DNA from: Actinomycetota bacterium | GTDB taxonomy: Bacteria > Actinomycetota > Actinomycetes > Nanopelagicales > Nanopelagicaceae | Assembly: GCA_947480465.1 (NCBI GenBank) | Contig: CANKCT010000002.1 | Span: 1 to 23,462, forward strand | DNA length: 23,462 nucleotides | Direction: 5' to 3' | Part shown: piece by piece, positions 9,289-17,786 of the stretch | Position numbering within the stretch: position 1 is the first letter of the stretch | Layout: every line of letters starts with the position of its first letter | The notes under the pieces: generated by a model | Told to the model about the DNA's origin: nothing | What the model saw: only the letters and a program-made list of their open reading frames with translations | Databases searched by the model: none | Made by a program: the position numbers and the translations under genes

Positions 9289-11172
9289 ATGAGTACGCCG
9301 GGCCGCTTGCGCTTAAAGGCGCAAGTTATAGCTCGCGATCACATACCCGCACGTGAAAATCCCTTTGCGCGTTTGTGGGTAGATACTGGCGTATTTCATT
9401 TAGATGATGTTTACGACTATGCGGTGTCAGAAGAATTAGCGAAATTAGTTAATGTTGGTGTTCGCGTACAAGTGCCCTTCAACGGAAGAGAAGTTGAGGG
9501 GATCGTACTTGAACGAAGTGCAACCTCTCAAGTTACCGGAACCATTAAACCAATTACTAAGGTGCTTTCTGCTCATTCAGTAGCTAATGAGACATCCCTG
9601 GATCTTCTTTCTCAGGTCGCAAGACATTGGTGCACTAATCCTTTCGACATACTCCGAAGCGCAATACCTCCAAGAGTTGCACAGGTAGATAAAAGTATTG
9701 ATGTAAAGGAGATTGGATCCAGCACGAGCAGGTCGGGAAATAAACAGGTCACATTTGTAGCCTTTAATCCGCAAACTCCGCCAGATGTATTTCTTGCACG
9801 TCAGATTGTGTCCGCTCTTTCACGCGGTTCTGTGCTTGTCATCGCCCCTGACGAGCGCGATGTAGAGGCATTAAGTGCTGCTATTTTCGACCTAGGAGAG
9901 ACCTGCCTGCGAATCGATAGTGCCCAACCCCGAGAAGTCAGATATACAAACTATTTGCTGGCATTGAGAGTGGAAAACGGTATTGTCATCGGTTCGCGCT
10001 CGGCTATTTTCACCCCAGTTAATAACTTATCTACAATTTTCGTCTACAAAGAATCATCGCCTGAACATTATGAGATCCGCAGCCCAGGATGGAATGTTCG
10101 AGATATAGCTTTTTTACGTCGCGAAATTGACAAGGTCGACCTAGTTTTCACTGGTTACGTGCCTTCTTTGGACATCTCACAATTGATAGAAGAGAAGAAG
10201 GTGAGCTATCACAGTCAGGCTCATCGCCTGGAAGTTAAGGATTTTTCCTCTAATGATGGCGCACTATTGCCTGGACGAATCTTTTCTGACATCAGAAAGG
10301 CGCTATCGACTGGACCAGTTTTGTTCCTGATTGCCAGAAAAGGTTATGGGAACGCATTGGTTTGTGCTCATTGCAGAAATATTGCCATGTGTGGTTGTGG
10401 CGCTCGATTGATTGTAGGAGCTAAAGAAGCGCCACCAAGTTGTATCGTCTGTTCAACGAAATATCCTGATTGGTCCTGCAAATTTTGCAACCGTCAAAAG
10501 CAATACGTTGCTGGCCGAGGAATTGAGCGTGCTGCTGAGGAAATCTCGCGTGCTTTTCCGGGATTTCCAATCCTGCTCTCTTACGGTGAGGTAATAAAAA
10601 AGGAAATCGATCATAAACCGGTAATTGTTATCGCAACACCAGGGGCAGCGCCAAGCGTTGTGGGTGGTTATTCAGCGGTCGCCATACTGGAGGGGATAAA
10701 ATTCTTTTCGCATCCAGACTTGCGTGCGCAAGAGAGAGCTAGAGAACTTTTCTTTGAAACCGCTGCCATGGTGAGTTCTGGCGGAACAGTACTTTTATGC
10801 ATTGACCAATCGCATCCAATTAATTCGGCTTTAATGCGTTGGAATCCAGGATTAATGATTCAAACTGAACTCTCAGAGCGCCAAGAAATTCCCTTACCAC
10901 CGTTTGTTGCAAGCTATGTCATACACGGCCCTGTCGATGAATTTGCAAGACTAGTAAACGGTTTAAATAAGGCGATTCAGGATCAACGGGTTCCGGCATC
11001 AACCAAGATTTTTGGTCCAATTTCGATAGGAAAGCTGAAGTCTAAACTGGTTCTATATTGCGCAATCCAAGATTCTCAAACCCTGACGAAATTTCTCCTT
11101 GAACTGCAACGTAGAAGGAGTATTGCAAAGAAAGAGCATCTCGTGATTAGAGTGGACCCTTATTCATTATGA
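9289..11172 (+). CDS. priA: PriA-like primosomal protein N', without helicase motifs
   Basis: Relative of the replication restart protein PriA. The N-terminal ~100 residues match the 3'-DNA-binding domain (RLWVDTGVFHLDDVYDYAV, VGVRVQVPFNGREVEGIVL). The middle keeps the fold but has no Walker A glycine-lysine loop, and the DEAH-box place reads FVYKESSPEHYE. A cysteine-rich segment with eight cysteines at 359-400 (CAHC, CGC, CIVC, CKFC) corresponds to the zinc-binding insertion. At 627 residues it is shorter than the ~730 of E. coli. Loss of ATPase motifs is known in actinobacterial PriA, so this copy probably loads or marks restart sites rather than unwinding DNA. It starts 3 bases after metK with no ribosome binding site in the gap. 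Confidence 0.88.
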   Translation: MSTPGRLRLKAQVIARDHIPARENPFARLWVDTGVFHLDDVYDYAVSEELAKLVNVGVRVQVPFNGREVEGIVLERSATSQVTGTIKPITKVLSAHSVANETSLDLLSQVARHWCTNPFDILRSAIPPRVAQVDKSIDVKEIGSSTSRSGNKQVTFVAFNPQTPPDVFLARQIVSALSRGSVLVIAPDERDVEALSAAIFDLGETCLRIDSAQPREVRYTNYLLALRVENGIVIGSRSAIFTPVNNLSTIFVYKESSPEHYEIRSPGWNVRDIAFLRREIDKVDLVFTGYVPSLDISQLIEEKKVSYHSQAHRLEVKDFSSNDGALLPGRIFSDIRKALSTGPVLFLIARKGYGNALVCAHCRNIAMCGCGARLIVGAKEAPPSCIVCSTKYPDWSCKFCNRQKQYVAGRGIERAAEEISRAFPGFPILLSYGEVIKKEIDHKPVIVIATPGAAPSVVGGYSAVAILEGIKFFSHPDLRAQERARELFFETAAMVSSGGTVLLCIDQSHPINSALMRWNPGLMIQTELSERQEIPLPPFVASYVIHGPVDEFARLVNGLNKAIQDQRVPASTKIFGPISIGKLKSKLVLYCAIQDSQTLTKFLLELQRRRSIAKKEHLVIRVDPYSL

Positions 11173-11180
11173 TGGTTTGA

Positions 11181-11192
11181 TAGCATTAACCT
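11181..11192 (+). promoter_or_regulatory. Candidate leaderless promoter of def (-10 box)
   Basis: TAGCAT at 11181-11186 matches the actinobacterial -10 consensus TANNNT and lies exactly 6 bases before the def ATG, so transcription would begin at the start codon itself. No ribosome binding site is present in the 20-base gap after priA. A convincing -35 is not visible. The same spacing recurs at rpe, hisE, the YczE-like gene and the DUF554 gene. Confidence 0.45.
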
Positions 11193-11744
11193 ATGAGTTT
11201 GCAAGCGATACGACATTTTGGGGATCCCGTACTCCTTACCCCGGCCTCACTAGTCGTGGATTTCGATAAAGAATTAAGAAATCTGGTTGCTGATCTCACG
11301 CAAACGATGCTGGATGCACCTGGTGCCGGACTTGCTGCTCCTCAAATTGGAGTCTCGCTCAGAGTTTTTGTCTGGAACGTTGATGATGTTCTTGGCCATC
11401 TAGTAAATCCCAGCCTTGATTTAGGATCAGAAATTGAAATCGACGATGAGGGCTGTTTATCTTTTCCACATCTAACTTACCCAACTCCTCGGTCTATTCG
11501 TGCGGTGGCAAAGGGATTTAATATGTTCGGCGAGCCGATTGAAGTCGAGGGTACTGAGCTTTTAGCCCGAGCTTTACAGCATGAAACAGACCACCTGGAT
11601 GGAGTTCTGTTTATTGATCGATTAAGTCCAGAGGATCGAAAATTAGCTATGAGAGAAATCCGCGAGTCTGATTGGTTTAACAGCGCAGAAACAAATGTCA
11701 GAATAAAAGAGTCACCGCATAGTATTTTCGGACGGATTTCCTAA
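11193..11744 (+). CDS. def: Peptide deformylase
   Basis: Removes the formyl group from the N-terminal methionine of new proteins, the reverse of what the next gene product does to initiator tRNA. All three metal/active-site motifs are present in the 183 residues: GAGLAAPQIG (44-53, with the substrate-binding glutamine), EGCLS (86-90, metal ligand C88) and HETDH (130-134, metal ligands H130 and H134, catalytic E131). The metal is usually Fe2+. The stop overlaps the fmt ATG by one base (TAATG), a tight functional pair. Confidence 0.96.
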   Translation: MSLQAIRHFGDPVLLTPASLVVDFDKELRNLVADLTQTMLDAPGAGLAAPQIGVSLRVFVWNVDDVLGHLVNPSLDLGSEIEIDDEGCLSFPHLTYPTPRSIRAVAKGFNMFGEPIEVEGTELLARALQHETDHLDGVLFIDRLSPEDRKLAMREIRESDWFNSAETNVRIKESPHSIFGRIS

Positions 11745-12649
11745 TGCGCATTGGAGTAGCCGCTACTCCAGATGTTGCAATCCCAACACTTGAATGGTTG
11801 CTTTCTTCGTCGCACGAAATTATTTGCGTCATTTCCCAGCCTGATCGGCCGGCTGGACGCGGACGCGAAATCTCACCTTCTCCTGTCAGTAATTGGGCGT
11901 TAATGCATGGAGTTCGATTGCTTCGACCAGAGTCAGCTGAAGATTTGATCGGCGTGATTGATGATTTGGATTTGGTGATAACTATCGGGTACGGAGTGAT
12001 CTTGCCAAAAGAAGTTCTTAGTCTGCCCAGATTTGGTTTTATTAATCTTCACTTTTCTCTGTTGCCTGCGTATCGAGGTGCTGCGCCAGTTCAGCGTGCG
12101 ATTGAAAGTGGTGACATTGAAACAGGTGTGACTGTGTTCGCTCTTGATGAAGGAATGGATACGGGCCCGATTTATAGAAGTAGAAAATTTACTATCGCTG
12201 AAGGAGCTAGAACGAAGGAAGTCCTAATGGCGCTAGCAGATATTGGACCGCTAGTAATTGAGGAGACGCTTTCGGACATTGCATTGAACATTTCACCAAT
12301 TCCTCAGACAGGGCACACCAGCAATGCTTCAAAGATATCCAAGTTAGATGCGCTGATTGATTGGCAACTAGAGGCAGAGGTTATTGTTCGCAAAATTAGG
12401 GCGTTTTATCCAGCACCAGGAGCTTGGACGAAATGGAGAGGCGAAAGTTTTAAGATTAATCAAGCACATGCCGTTGACTTTCCATTGGCCCCAGGTGAGA
12501 TTTCTGTTACTAGCGATGGCGTTTTTGTTGGGAGTGGTGGTCCTAGATCGGTCGCACTGGTGTTTGTAGTGCCTTCCGGGAAGCGAGAAATGAACGCGCA
12601 AGAATGGGCTCGGGGAGCGAATATTTCCCAAGGTGCAGCTTTTGGTTGA
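11744..12649 (+). CDS. fmt: Methionyl-tRNA formyltransferase
   Basis: Formylates the methionine on initiator tRNA using 10-formyltetrahydrofolate, so that translation starts with fMet. The N-terminal formyltransferase domain shows FINLHFSLLPAYRGAAPVQ (catalytic Asn and His) and the catalytic aspartate in DEGMDTGPI. The C-terminal ~100 residues form the tRNA-binding domain (IRAFYPAPGAWTKWRG). At 301 residues it is a little shorter than the E. coli protein (315) but complete. It overlaps def by one base and rsmB by 17 bases. Confidence 0.96.
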   Translation: MRIGVAATPDVAIPTLEWLLSSSHEIICVISQPDRPAGRGREISPSPVSNWALMHGVRLLRPESAEDLIGVIDDLDLVITIGYGVILPKEVLSLPRFGFINLHFSLLPAYRGAAPVQRAIESGDIETGVTVFALDEGMDTGPIYRSRKFTIAEGARTKEVLMALADIGPLVIEETLSDIALNISPIPQTGHTSNASKISKLDALIDWQLEAEVIVRKIRAFYPAPGAWTKWRGESFKINQAHAVDFPLAPGEISVTSDGVFVGSGGPRSVALVFVVPSGKREMNAQEWARGANISQGAAFG

Positions 12650-13994
12650 GGCGCGAAGAAACACCTTTAAAGCACCAAAGCCTGAGTCCTCACGTTTGTT
12701 GGCTTTCGATTTAATCTCAGAGGTTAATCGCAATGAGGGCTATTCAAATTTACTTCTTCCGCAAGCACTTTCTGCCAGCAAGCTAGATGAACGCGATCGT
12801 AATCTCGTGACTGAACTCGTGTATGGAACTTTGCGAATGCAAGGTAAGCACGATTGGGTTTTAGCACAAATTAGCGATCGTCCATGGTCTGAAGTCGATC
12901 CTGGAATAGTTGATGTCGCACGTTTAGGTGTCCATCAAATCCATGAAATGCGAATTCCCGATCATGCATCTGTCGCATCCACGGTTGAAGTAGCCAGAAA
13001 AAGACTAGGTGAATCAAAAGCTAGTTTCGTGAATGCACTTTTACGCGGTGTAACGCGCAAAAGTGTTGACGAGTGGTTTGCTCCACTTTCGGCTATGAAA
13101 GACCCTGTTACTCGTTTATCAATCCAATACTCACACCCTGAATGGATAATTTCAGCTTACTTTGACTTGCTTAAAGATTGGGTAGAAGTCGAAGCTGCAT
13201 TGAATTCAAATAATGTTCCAGCAATCCCAACACTGGTCTCTTGGCCCGGGTTCTCTACACAAGATGAGCTAATTCAACTTGGCGCAGAAGCAACCCTTTA
13301 CTCACCGTACGGAGCTAGGTGGAAAGGCAACCCCGGAGAGCTTGACGTTATCAGGCACAGATTGGCTGGTGTGCAAGACGAGGGTTCGCAATTGGTTGCA
13401 AGCATTTTTGCTGCTGCAGCTGAAGGAGAATCTTGGTTGGATCTTTGTGCAGGGCCGGGGGGTAAAGCAGCTTTACTATCTGCCATTGCTAAATCTCGCG
13501 ACATCACTTTTACTGCAAATGAAATCTCTATACCTCGAGCACAATTAGTTAAGCGGGTAGTTCATGGAGCTCGGGTCCTCATTGGTGACGGAAGGGAAAT
13601 TGCGAGTTACGGTGAAACTTTTGATGCAATCTTGGTTGATGCGCCATGCACTGGACTTGGCGCACTCCGTCGGCGTCCTGAAGTTCGCTGGCGCAGAACC
13701 CTGACAGATTTGCGCTCTCTGACTCAATTACAACGAGAGCTCAACAATGCAGCGGTGTCTGTTCTGAAACCCAATGGCATATTGGGGTATGCAACCTGTT
13801 CGCCTCATTTTGCTGAAACTACGGTGCAAGTTAATGATATTTTGAAAAACCATCCAGAGATGGAAATGCTCAATGTTGAAAATTACATGCCTCCCTCACT
13901 TGAATTTGGCACCCGGGCTGGAGCATTATCTTTATGGACGCAACGACACGGTACAGATTCGATGTACTTGGCTATCCTTAAGAAGAAAAGTTAG
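12633..13994 (+). CDS. rsmB: 16S rRNA (cytosine-967-C5) methyltransferase
   Basis: S-adenosylmethionine-dependent enzyme that methylates C967 of 16S rRNA. The first ~150 residues are the NusB-like RNA-binding domain (RLLAFDLISEVNRNEGYSN; FVNALLRGVTRK). The C-terminal methyltransferase domain has motif I DLCAGPGGKAALLS (from about residue 269), the cysteine motif DAPCTGLGALRRRPEVRW (C339) and YATCSPHFAET (C389), the pair of cysteines used by RNA m5C methyltransferases. The start I accept is GTG at 12633, inside the end of fmt, giving 453 residues. The first conserved block begins about 20 codons later, so a somewhat later start is possible, but no later ATG is well placed. Confidence 0.93.
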   Translation: MQLLVEARRNTFKAPKPESSRLLAFDLISEVNRNEGYSNLLLPQALSASKLDERDRNLVTELVYGTLRMQGKHDWVLAQISDRPWSEVDPGIVDVARLGVHQIHEMRIPDHASVASTVEVARKRLGESKASFVNALLRGVTRKSVDEWFAPLSAMKDPVTRLSIQYSHPEWIISAYFDLLKDWVEVEAALNSNNVPAIPTLVSWPGFSTQDELIQLGAEATLYSPYGARWKGNPGELDVIRHRLAGVQDEGSQLVASIFAAAAEGESWLDLCAGPGGKAALLSAIAKSRDITFTANEISIPRAQLVKRVVHGARVLIGDGREIASYGETFDAILVDAPCTGLGALRRRPEVRWRRTLTDLRSLTQLQRELNNAAVSVLKPNGILGYATCSPHFAETTVQVNDILKNHPEMEMLNVENYMPPSLEFGTRAGALSLWTQRHGTDSMYLAILKKKS

Positions 13995-14003
13995 AGTACA
14001 ACC
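13968..14003 (+). promoter_or_regulatory. Candidate leaderless promoter of rpe (-35 and -10)
   Basis: TTGGCT at 13968-13973 and TAGAGT at 13992-13997 are separated by 18 bases, a good sigma-70-like layout. The -10 box lies 6 bases before the rpe ATG and overlaps the rsmB stop codon (TAG 13992-13994). Transcription would start at the ATG, giving a leaderless mRNA; no ribosome binding site is seen. Confidence 0.5.
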
Positions 14004-14669
14004 ATGTCTCGTGAAATTCGAATTACCCCGAGCATTCTAAATGCGGATTTTCAAAATTTGGATTATGAGATTGGTCGTATAGCAGCTCAATCCGACTTGA
14101 TTCATTTGGATGTCATGGACAATATATTTGTTCCAAATTTTACATTCGATTTTCAACGAGCTTCCGAAATAATACATTCGTGTCCAATCCCGGTGGATGC
14201 TCACTTAATGGTTGCGGATGTAGATCATATTGCTCCGGCCTATGCTGAAACAGGTTGTGCGAGCGTCACAATTCACGCGGAAGCCACACGCAATGTTGGT
14301 GCGACCTTGCGATCAATTCGAAAGGCTGGAGCAAGAGCGGGGTTAGGGATAAAGCCCGGTACATCTATTGAAGATTATTCAGAGTTCATTGATGACGTGG
14401 ATATGTTCTTAATAATGACAGTAGAACCAGGGTTTGGCGGTCAGAGTTTCATGCATTCCATGATGGATAAAGTTCAAAGGACCCGTTCGATTATTGGTGA
14501 CCGCCCCATTTGGTTACAAGTTGACGGAGGTATATCACTTGACACTATTTCGGAAGCGGCGCAGGCCGGTGCAGATGTCTTCGTGGCAGGAAGCGCTGTT
14601 TTCAAAGCCGATAACCCTTCAGAGATGATTAATTCACTGCGTAAACTCGCTGACTCAGTCGTAAATTAG
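14004..14669 (+). CDS. rpe: Ribulose-phosphate 3-epimerase
   Basis: Interconverts ribulose 5-phosphate and xylulose 5-phosphate in the pentose phosphate pathway, which also supplies PRPP for the histidine and nucleotide genes nearby. The 221-residue barrel has the metal/active-site residues in LDVMDNIFVPN and DAHLMV, the phosphate loop VEPGFGGQSF, and the second catalytic aspartate in VDGGI. It lies 9 bases after rsmB, as in mycobacteria where rpe follows the rsmB homologue. Confidence 0.95.
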   Translation: MSREIRITPSILNADFQNLDYEIGRIAAQSDLIHLDVMDNIFVPNFTFDFQRASEIIHSCPIPVDAHLMVADVDHIAPAYAETGCASVTIHAEATRNVGATLRSIRKAGARAGLGIKPGTSIEDYSEFIDDVDMFLIMTVEPGFGGQSFMHSMMDKVQRTRSIIGDRPIWLQVDGGISLDTISEAAQAGADVFVAGSAVFKADNPSEMINSLRKLADSVVN

Positions 14670-14687
14670 AAAATAGGTATCAACTCT

Positions 14688-15374
14688 ATGCAGATAATTA
14701 GATGGCTTTTTGAAACCAATATCAATTTCGGAAGTAAATCTATTGCTGTGCGCGAAATGTTTGGTGGGCTGCTTGGTTTAACAAGTGCAATTTTGGGTGC
14801 CAGACGAAAAATAGCCGCCTGGCCGATAGGAATTTTAGGAGATGGGCTGCTCTTTACAGTTTTTCTCGGCGCTGTCTTTGCTTACTCGGATCAACCATCT
14901 TCAAATTTCTATGGCCAGGCAAGCCGAAACCTTTTGCTCATATGTGTAAGTGTGTATGGCTGGTTACGGTGGTCAAGGCATCGCAGGGATAACAATTCAC
15001 TGCCACCTGTATCGCCTCGCTGGACCACTAAACAAGAGAAATTAACACTTTTGCCTCTTGTGATTATTTTCTATTGTGTCTCTATGCAGATCTTTAAAAT
15101 CTTGGGGGAGACTGGAGCTTGGCTTCTCGTTGATACGTGGATTTTCACTGGCACGGCTTTGGCTACTTATGGAATGAGTCGCGGGTATGTTGAGTTTTGG
15201 TTGGTGTGGATCGCCGTTGACTTAGTAGGAGTTCCCTTCGCATTTAAGAATGGGTATTACCCAACGGGTACTTTGTACGCTCTATATCTGCCTTTTGTTG
15301 CCTGGGGGTTCATTTCTTGGCTGCGAATATCTAAATCTGAAGGTAATAGGCAAACCAGCGAGAGCGCTTCATAG
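14688..15374 (+). CDS. pnuC: PnuC-type nicotinamide riboside/mononucleotide transporter
   Basis: Multi-pass inner membrane protein, 228 residues with roughly seven hydrophobic stretches. PnuC-type features are GLLGLTSAILGARRKIAAWPIGILGD near the N-terminus, the tryptophan-rich YGWLRW in the middle, and a second half with TYGMSRGYVEFWLVWIAVDL. PnuC proteins take up nicotinamide riboside by facilitated diffusion, trapped by phosphorylation in the cytosol, for NAD synthesis. The kinase (NadR/NRK type) is not in this window. A weak TAGGT element lies 9 bases before the ATG. Placement between rpe and hisE is unusual in my experience. Substrate specificity is inferred from the family. Confidence 0.85.
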   Translation: MQIIRWLFETNINFGSKSIAVREMFGGLLGLTSAILGARRKIAAWPIGILGDGLLFTVFLGAVFAYSDQPSSNFYGQASRNLLLICVSVYGWLRWSRHRRDNNSLPPVSPRWTTKQEKLTLLPLVIIFYCVSMQIFKILGETGAWLLVDTWIFTGTALATYGMSRGYVEFWLVWIAVDLVGVPFAFKNGYYPTGTLYALYLPFVAWGFISWLRISKSEGNRQTSESAS

Positions 15375-15386
15375 TAAACTTAACGC
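15375..15386 (+). promoter_or_regulatory. Candidate leaderless promoter of hisE (-10 box)
   Basis: TAAACT at 15375-15380 begins right after the pnuC stop and ends 6 bases before the hisE ATG. It matches TANNNT in the leaderless position and no ribosome binding site is present. The -35 region, which would lie inside pnuC, is weak. Confidence 0.45.
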
Positions 15387-15650
15387 ATGAAATCTTTTGA
15401 CTCGTTATGGGTTGAGTTATCAGGAAAAATGCAGGATCGGCCTGATGGATCTGCGACTGTAGCAGCCGTTGATGCTGGAGTACACGAAATCGGGAAGAAG
15501 ATTTTAGAAGAAGCAGGCGAAGTCTGGTTAGCAGCAGAGCATGAAACTGATGAGGCACTGGCCGAAGAGATCAGCCAACTTCTTTATCATCTGCAAACAA
15601 TGATGTTAGCGCGTGGCTTAACCCCCTCAGATATCTATAAATTCCTTTAA
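15387..15650 (+). CDS. hisE: Phosphoribosyl-ATP pyrophosphatase
   Basis: Second step of histidine synthesis: hydrolyses phosphoribosyl-ATP to phosphoribosyl-AMP. The 87-residue all-helical protein has the MazG-like metal motif [16 protein letters not shown] with the second acidic pair in [11 protein letters not shown], the usual HisE length and layout. It is followed after 14 bases by hisG, which makes its substrate; the hisE-hisG pair is the standard actinobacterial arrangement, apart from the rest of the his operon. Confidence 0.95.
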   Translation: MKSFDSLWVELSGKMQDRPDGSATVAAVDAGVHEIGKKILEEAGEVWLAAEHETDEALAEEISQLLYHLQTMMLARGLTPSDIYKFL

Positions 15651-15664
15651 GAGAGTAGTCAAAG

Positions 15665-16510
15665 ATGTTGCGAATAGCGGTTCCAAATAAAGGCTCCCTA
15701 GCTGATGCGTCAATTGACATCCTAAAAGAGGCTGGTTATCGGCAGAGAAATGATTCCAGAGATTTAGTTCTTGTCGATAATGACAATAGTGTCGAGTTCT
15801 ACTATTTACGTCCCAGAGATATTGCAATATATGTAGGATCAGGTGAACTTGAATCGGGAATTACTGGTCGTGATTTGCTCATCGATTCAGGAGCCCAGGC
15901 AACTGAGTTGCTCTCATTGGATTTCGGTTCATCTACTTTTCGCTTCGCTGGCCCTATAGATCAAGAATGGTCTTTGGCGCAGATTTCGGGCAAACGCGTA
16001 GCTACCGCTTATCCCGGATTAGTTAGTAATTTCCTTTCACAGCACAATGTTTCGGCGCAGGTAGTCCGACTCGATGGAGCAGTCGAAAGTAGTGTGCGAT
16101 TAGGAGTTGCTGATGTAATTGCCGATGTTGTGAGCACGGGAAATACATTGAGACAAGCTGGACTAAAAATATTTAGCGATCCAATTTTACAAAGCGAAGC
16201 AGTCTTAATTGCGCGTGAAGGCTTTGAAATATCCTCAGACCTCGAAGTCTTGATTCGTCGTTTGCAAGGTGTTGTTACTGCACGTAGATATGTGCTCTTG
16301 GACTACGATGTCCCAACAGATATTGTTGACATTGCTTGTAACATTACTCCAGGGTTAGAATCTCCAACGATTTCACCTTTGCAGAAAACTGGATGGGTTG
16401 CGGTCAGGGCAATGGTGCTGCGAAAAGATACGAATAGATTGATGGATGAGCTGTGGAGTGTTGGCGCAAGAGGAATCCTGGTAACCGACATCCACGCTTG
16501 CAGACTTTAG
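15665..16510 (+). CDS. hisG: ATP phosphoribosyltransferase, long form
   Basis: First, committed step of histidine synthesis: joins ATP and PRPP. The 281 residues are the long form, with its own C-terminal ACT-like regulatory domain (from about residue 210: GWVAVRAMVLRKDTNRLMDEL), so it needs no HisZ partner and should be feedback inhibited by histidine. The N-terminus LRIAVPNKGSLADAS and the PRPP loop ADVVSTGNTLR are typical. Weak GAGAG ribosome binding site before the ATG. It ends 3 bases before the stop codon of the opposing serB. Confidence 0.96.
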   Translation: MLRIAVPNKGSLADASIDILKEAGYRQRNDSRDLVLVDNDNSVEFYYLRPRDIAIYVGSGELESGITGRDLLIDSGAQATELLSLDFGSSTFRFAGPIDQEWSLAQISGKRVATAYPGLVSNFLSQHNVSAQVVRLDGAVESSVRLGVADVIADVVSTGNTLRQAGLKIFSDPILQSEAVLIAREGFEISSDLEVLIRRLQGVVTARRYVLLDYDVPTDIVDIACNITPGLESPTISPLQKTGWVAVRAMVLRKDTNRLMDELWSVGARGILVTDIHACRL

Positions 16511-16513
16511 TTC

Positions 16514-17701
16514 TTAGCCCTCTTCGATAGCTTCTTTTGGGATTCCCAAAAGATATAAGACTGAATCCAAATAAGGTGCACGCAGGCTGGTATCTGCCGC
16601 TGCTCTGACTGCAGGTTTTGCGTTAAAGGCAATGCCTAATCCGGCCGCAGCAATCATGTCTAAATCATTAGCTCCGTCTCCTATGGCTACTGTTTGTTCC
16701 ATTGTCACCGATTCCATAACGGCAAAGTCTCGAAGCGCCGTCGCTTTGGCGGCACGATCTATGATGGGGCCTTCTAACTCACCAGTGAGTACTCCGTTTG
16801 ATACCGATAATGTATTCGCTCTAAAATGCATAATCCCCAGCGATGAAATCATAGGCGCAATAACATTGCTGAAGCCGCCTGATACAACTGAGACTGTGTG
16901 ACCCAATTTTTGAAGAGTAGCGATAAGAGTTTTAGCGCCAGGAGTGAAAACTAGTTCACTAGCTACATCCGATAAAGTGGAGGCAGGGAGTCCCTTCAGC
17001 AGCATTACTCGAGCCCTCAGGGATTGTTCGAAATCTAATTCACCACGCATCGCAGCTTCGGTGATTCTGATGACTTCATCACCAACGCCGGCTTTCATCG
17101 CTAAAAGTTCAATAACTTCTTGAGTGATAAGCGTTGAATCAACATCAAGCTGAACTAATTTCTTAGCAAAACGTAGAAGTCCGCCTTTAGAGACTGCCAC
17201 ATCAACATCGTGATTTGCTGCAACAGGAGAGAGTGCACTGCTGACTATAGATTTGCTTGATCCTGAGATGATAAATTCAATTGCCGTTACTGGTGAAGAT
17301 GCTGTTCTAGTGACACGTTCGATATTTGCCCCACATTGGGTAATTGCTCCAGCTATTTCTGCAACCGCAGCGGGTTTGAGTTTCGTGCTTAGAATTACAA
17401 CGTGAACCAAACCCTGTTTGATCGCGATACTCGATTGGGCTGTTTTTGAAAATAACGTCGCTATATCAACATCTAACCTCGAGCCGCACTCCATGAGATC
17501 AGCTTCTATAGCTTTCTCATGACTTGGGTTGAGATCAATCAAAACAGTCAAAATCAGCCGGCTACTAATTATCACCTGTTCAATATCCAAAATCGTTATT
17601 GAAAATGGGGCTAAAACAGTGAATAACTCTTGGGTGATACCGGGTTTGTCCACCCCGCTAAGGAGAATAAGACCAGTAAACCGCTCGATTTCTGTTTCCA
17701 T
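16514..17701 (-). CDS. serB: Phosphoserine phosphatase with two ACT domains
   Basis: Last step of serine synthesis: hydrolyses phosphoserine. The 395 residues hold two ACT-type domains (~8-80 and ~98-170) followed by a HAD phosphatase. The HAD motifs are DVDST (nucleophile D186, acid D188), the SGGFSN phosphate loop and GDGANDLDMI for Mg2+. Length, domain order and nucleophile position closely match mycobacterial SerB2, whose ACT domains bind amino acids for regulation. The - strand start at 17701 is preceded by a TAACCT box 9 bases away. It is divergent from an ABC ATPase gene; mycobacteria also keep an ABC ATPase gene beside serB2. Confidence 0.95.
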   Translation of the reverse strand: METEIERFTGLILLSGVDKPGITQELFTVLAPFSITILDIEQVIISSRLILTVLIDLNPSHEKAIEADLMECGSRLDVDIATLFSKTAQSSIAIKQGLVHVVILSTKLKPAAVAEIAGAITQCGANIERVTRTASSPVTAIEFIISGSSKSIVSSALSPVAANHDVDVAVSKGGLLRFAKKLVQLDVDSTLITQEVIELLAMKAGVGDEVIRITEAAMRGELDFEQSLRARVMLLKGLPASTLSDVASELVFTPGAKTLIATLQKLGHTVSVVSGGFSNVIAPMISSLGIMHFRANTLSVSNGVLTGELEGPIIDRAAKATALRDFAVMESVTMEQTVAIGDGANDLDMIAAAGLGIAFNAKPAVRAAADTSLRAPYLDSVLYLLGIPKEAIEEG

Positions 17702-17786
17702 AAGAGCGTAAGGTTATCGCGAATCACTAACTCGCAATGCCCATAATCAGGCCATTACGGAGTTTTACACAGTATCTTTTTACTCT
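17702..17786. promoter_or_regulatory. Divergent promoter region between serB and the ABC ATPase
   Basis: 85 bases serve both genes. For the ABC ATPase, TATCTT at 17773-17778 is a plausible -10 box 8 bases before the ATG. For serB (- strand), TAACCT (complement of 17711-17716) lies 9 bases before the ATG, with TTGCGA (complement of 17732-17737) at a short 15-base spacing. Both would give near-leaderless mRNAs. No ribosome binding site is seen on either side. Confidence 0.35.
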
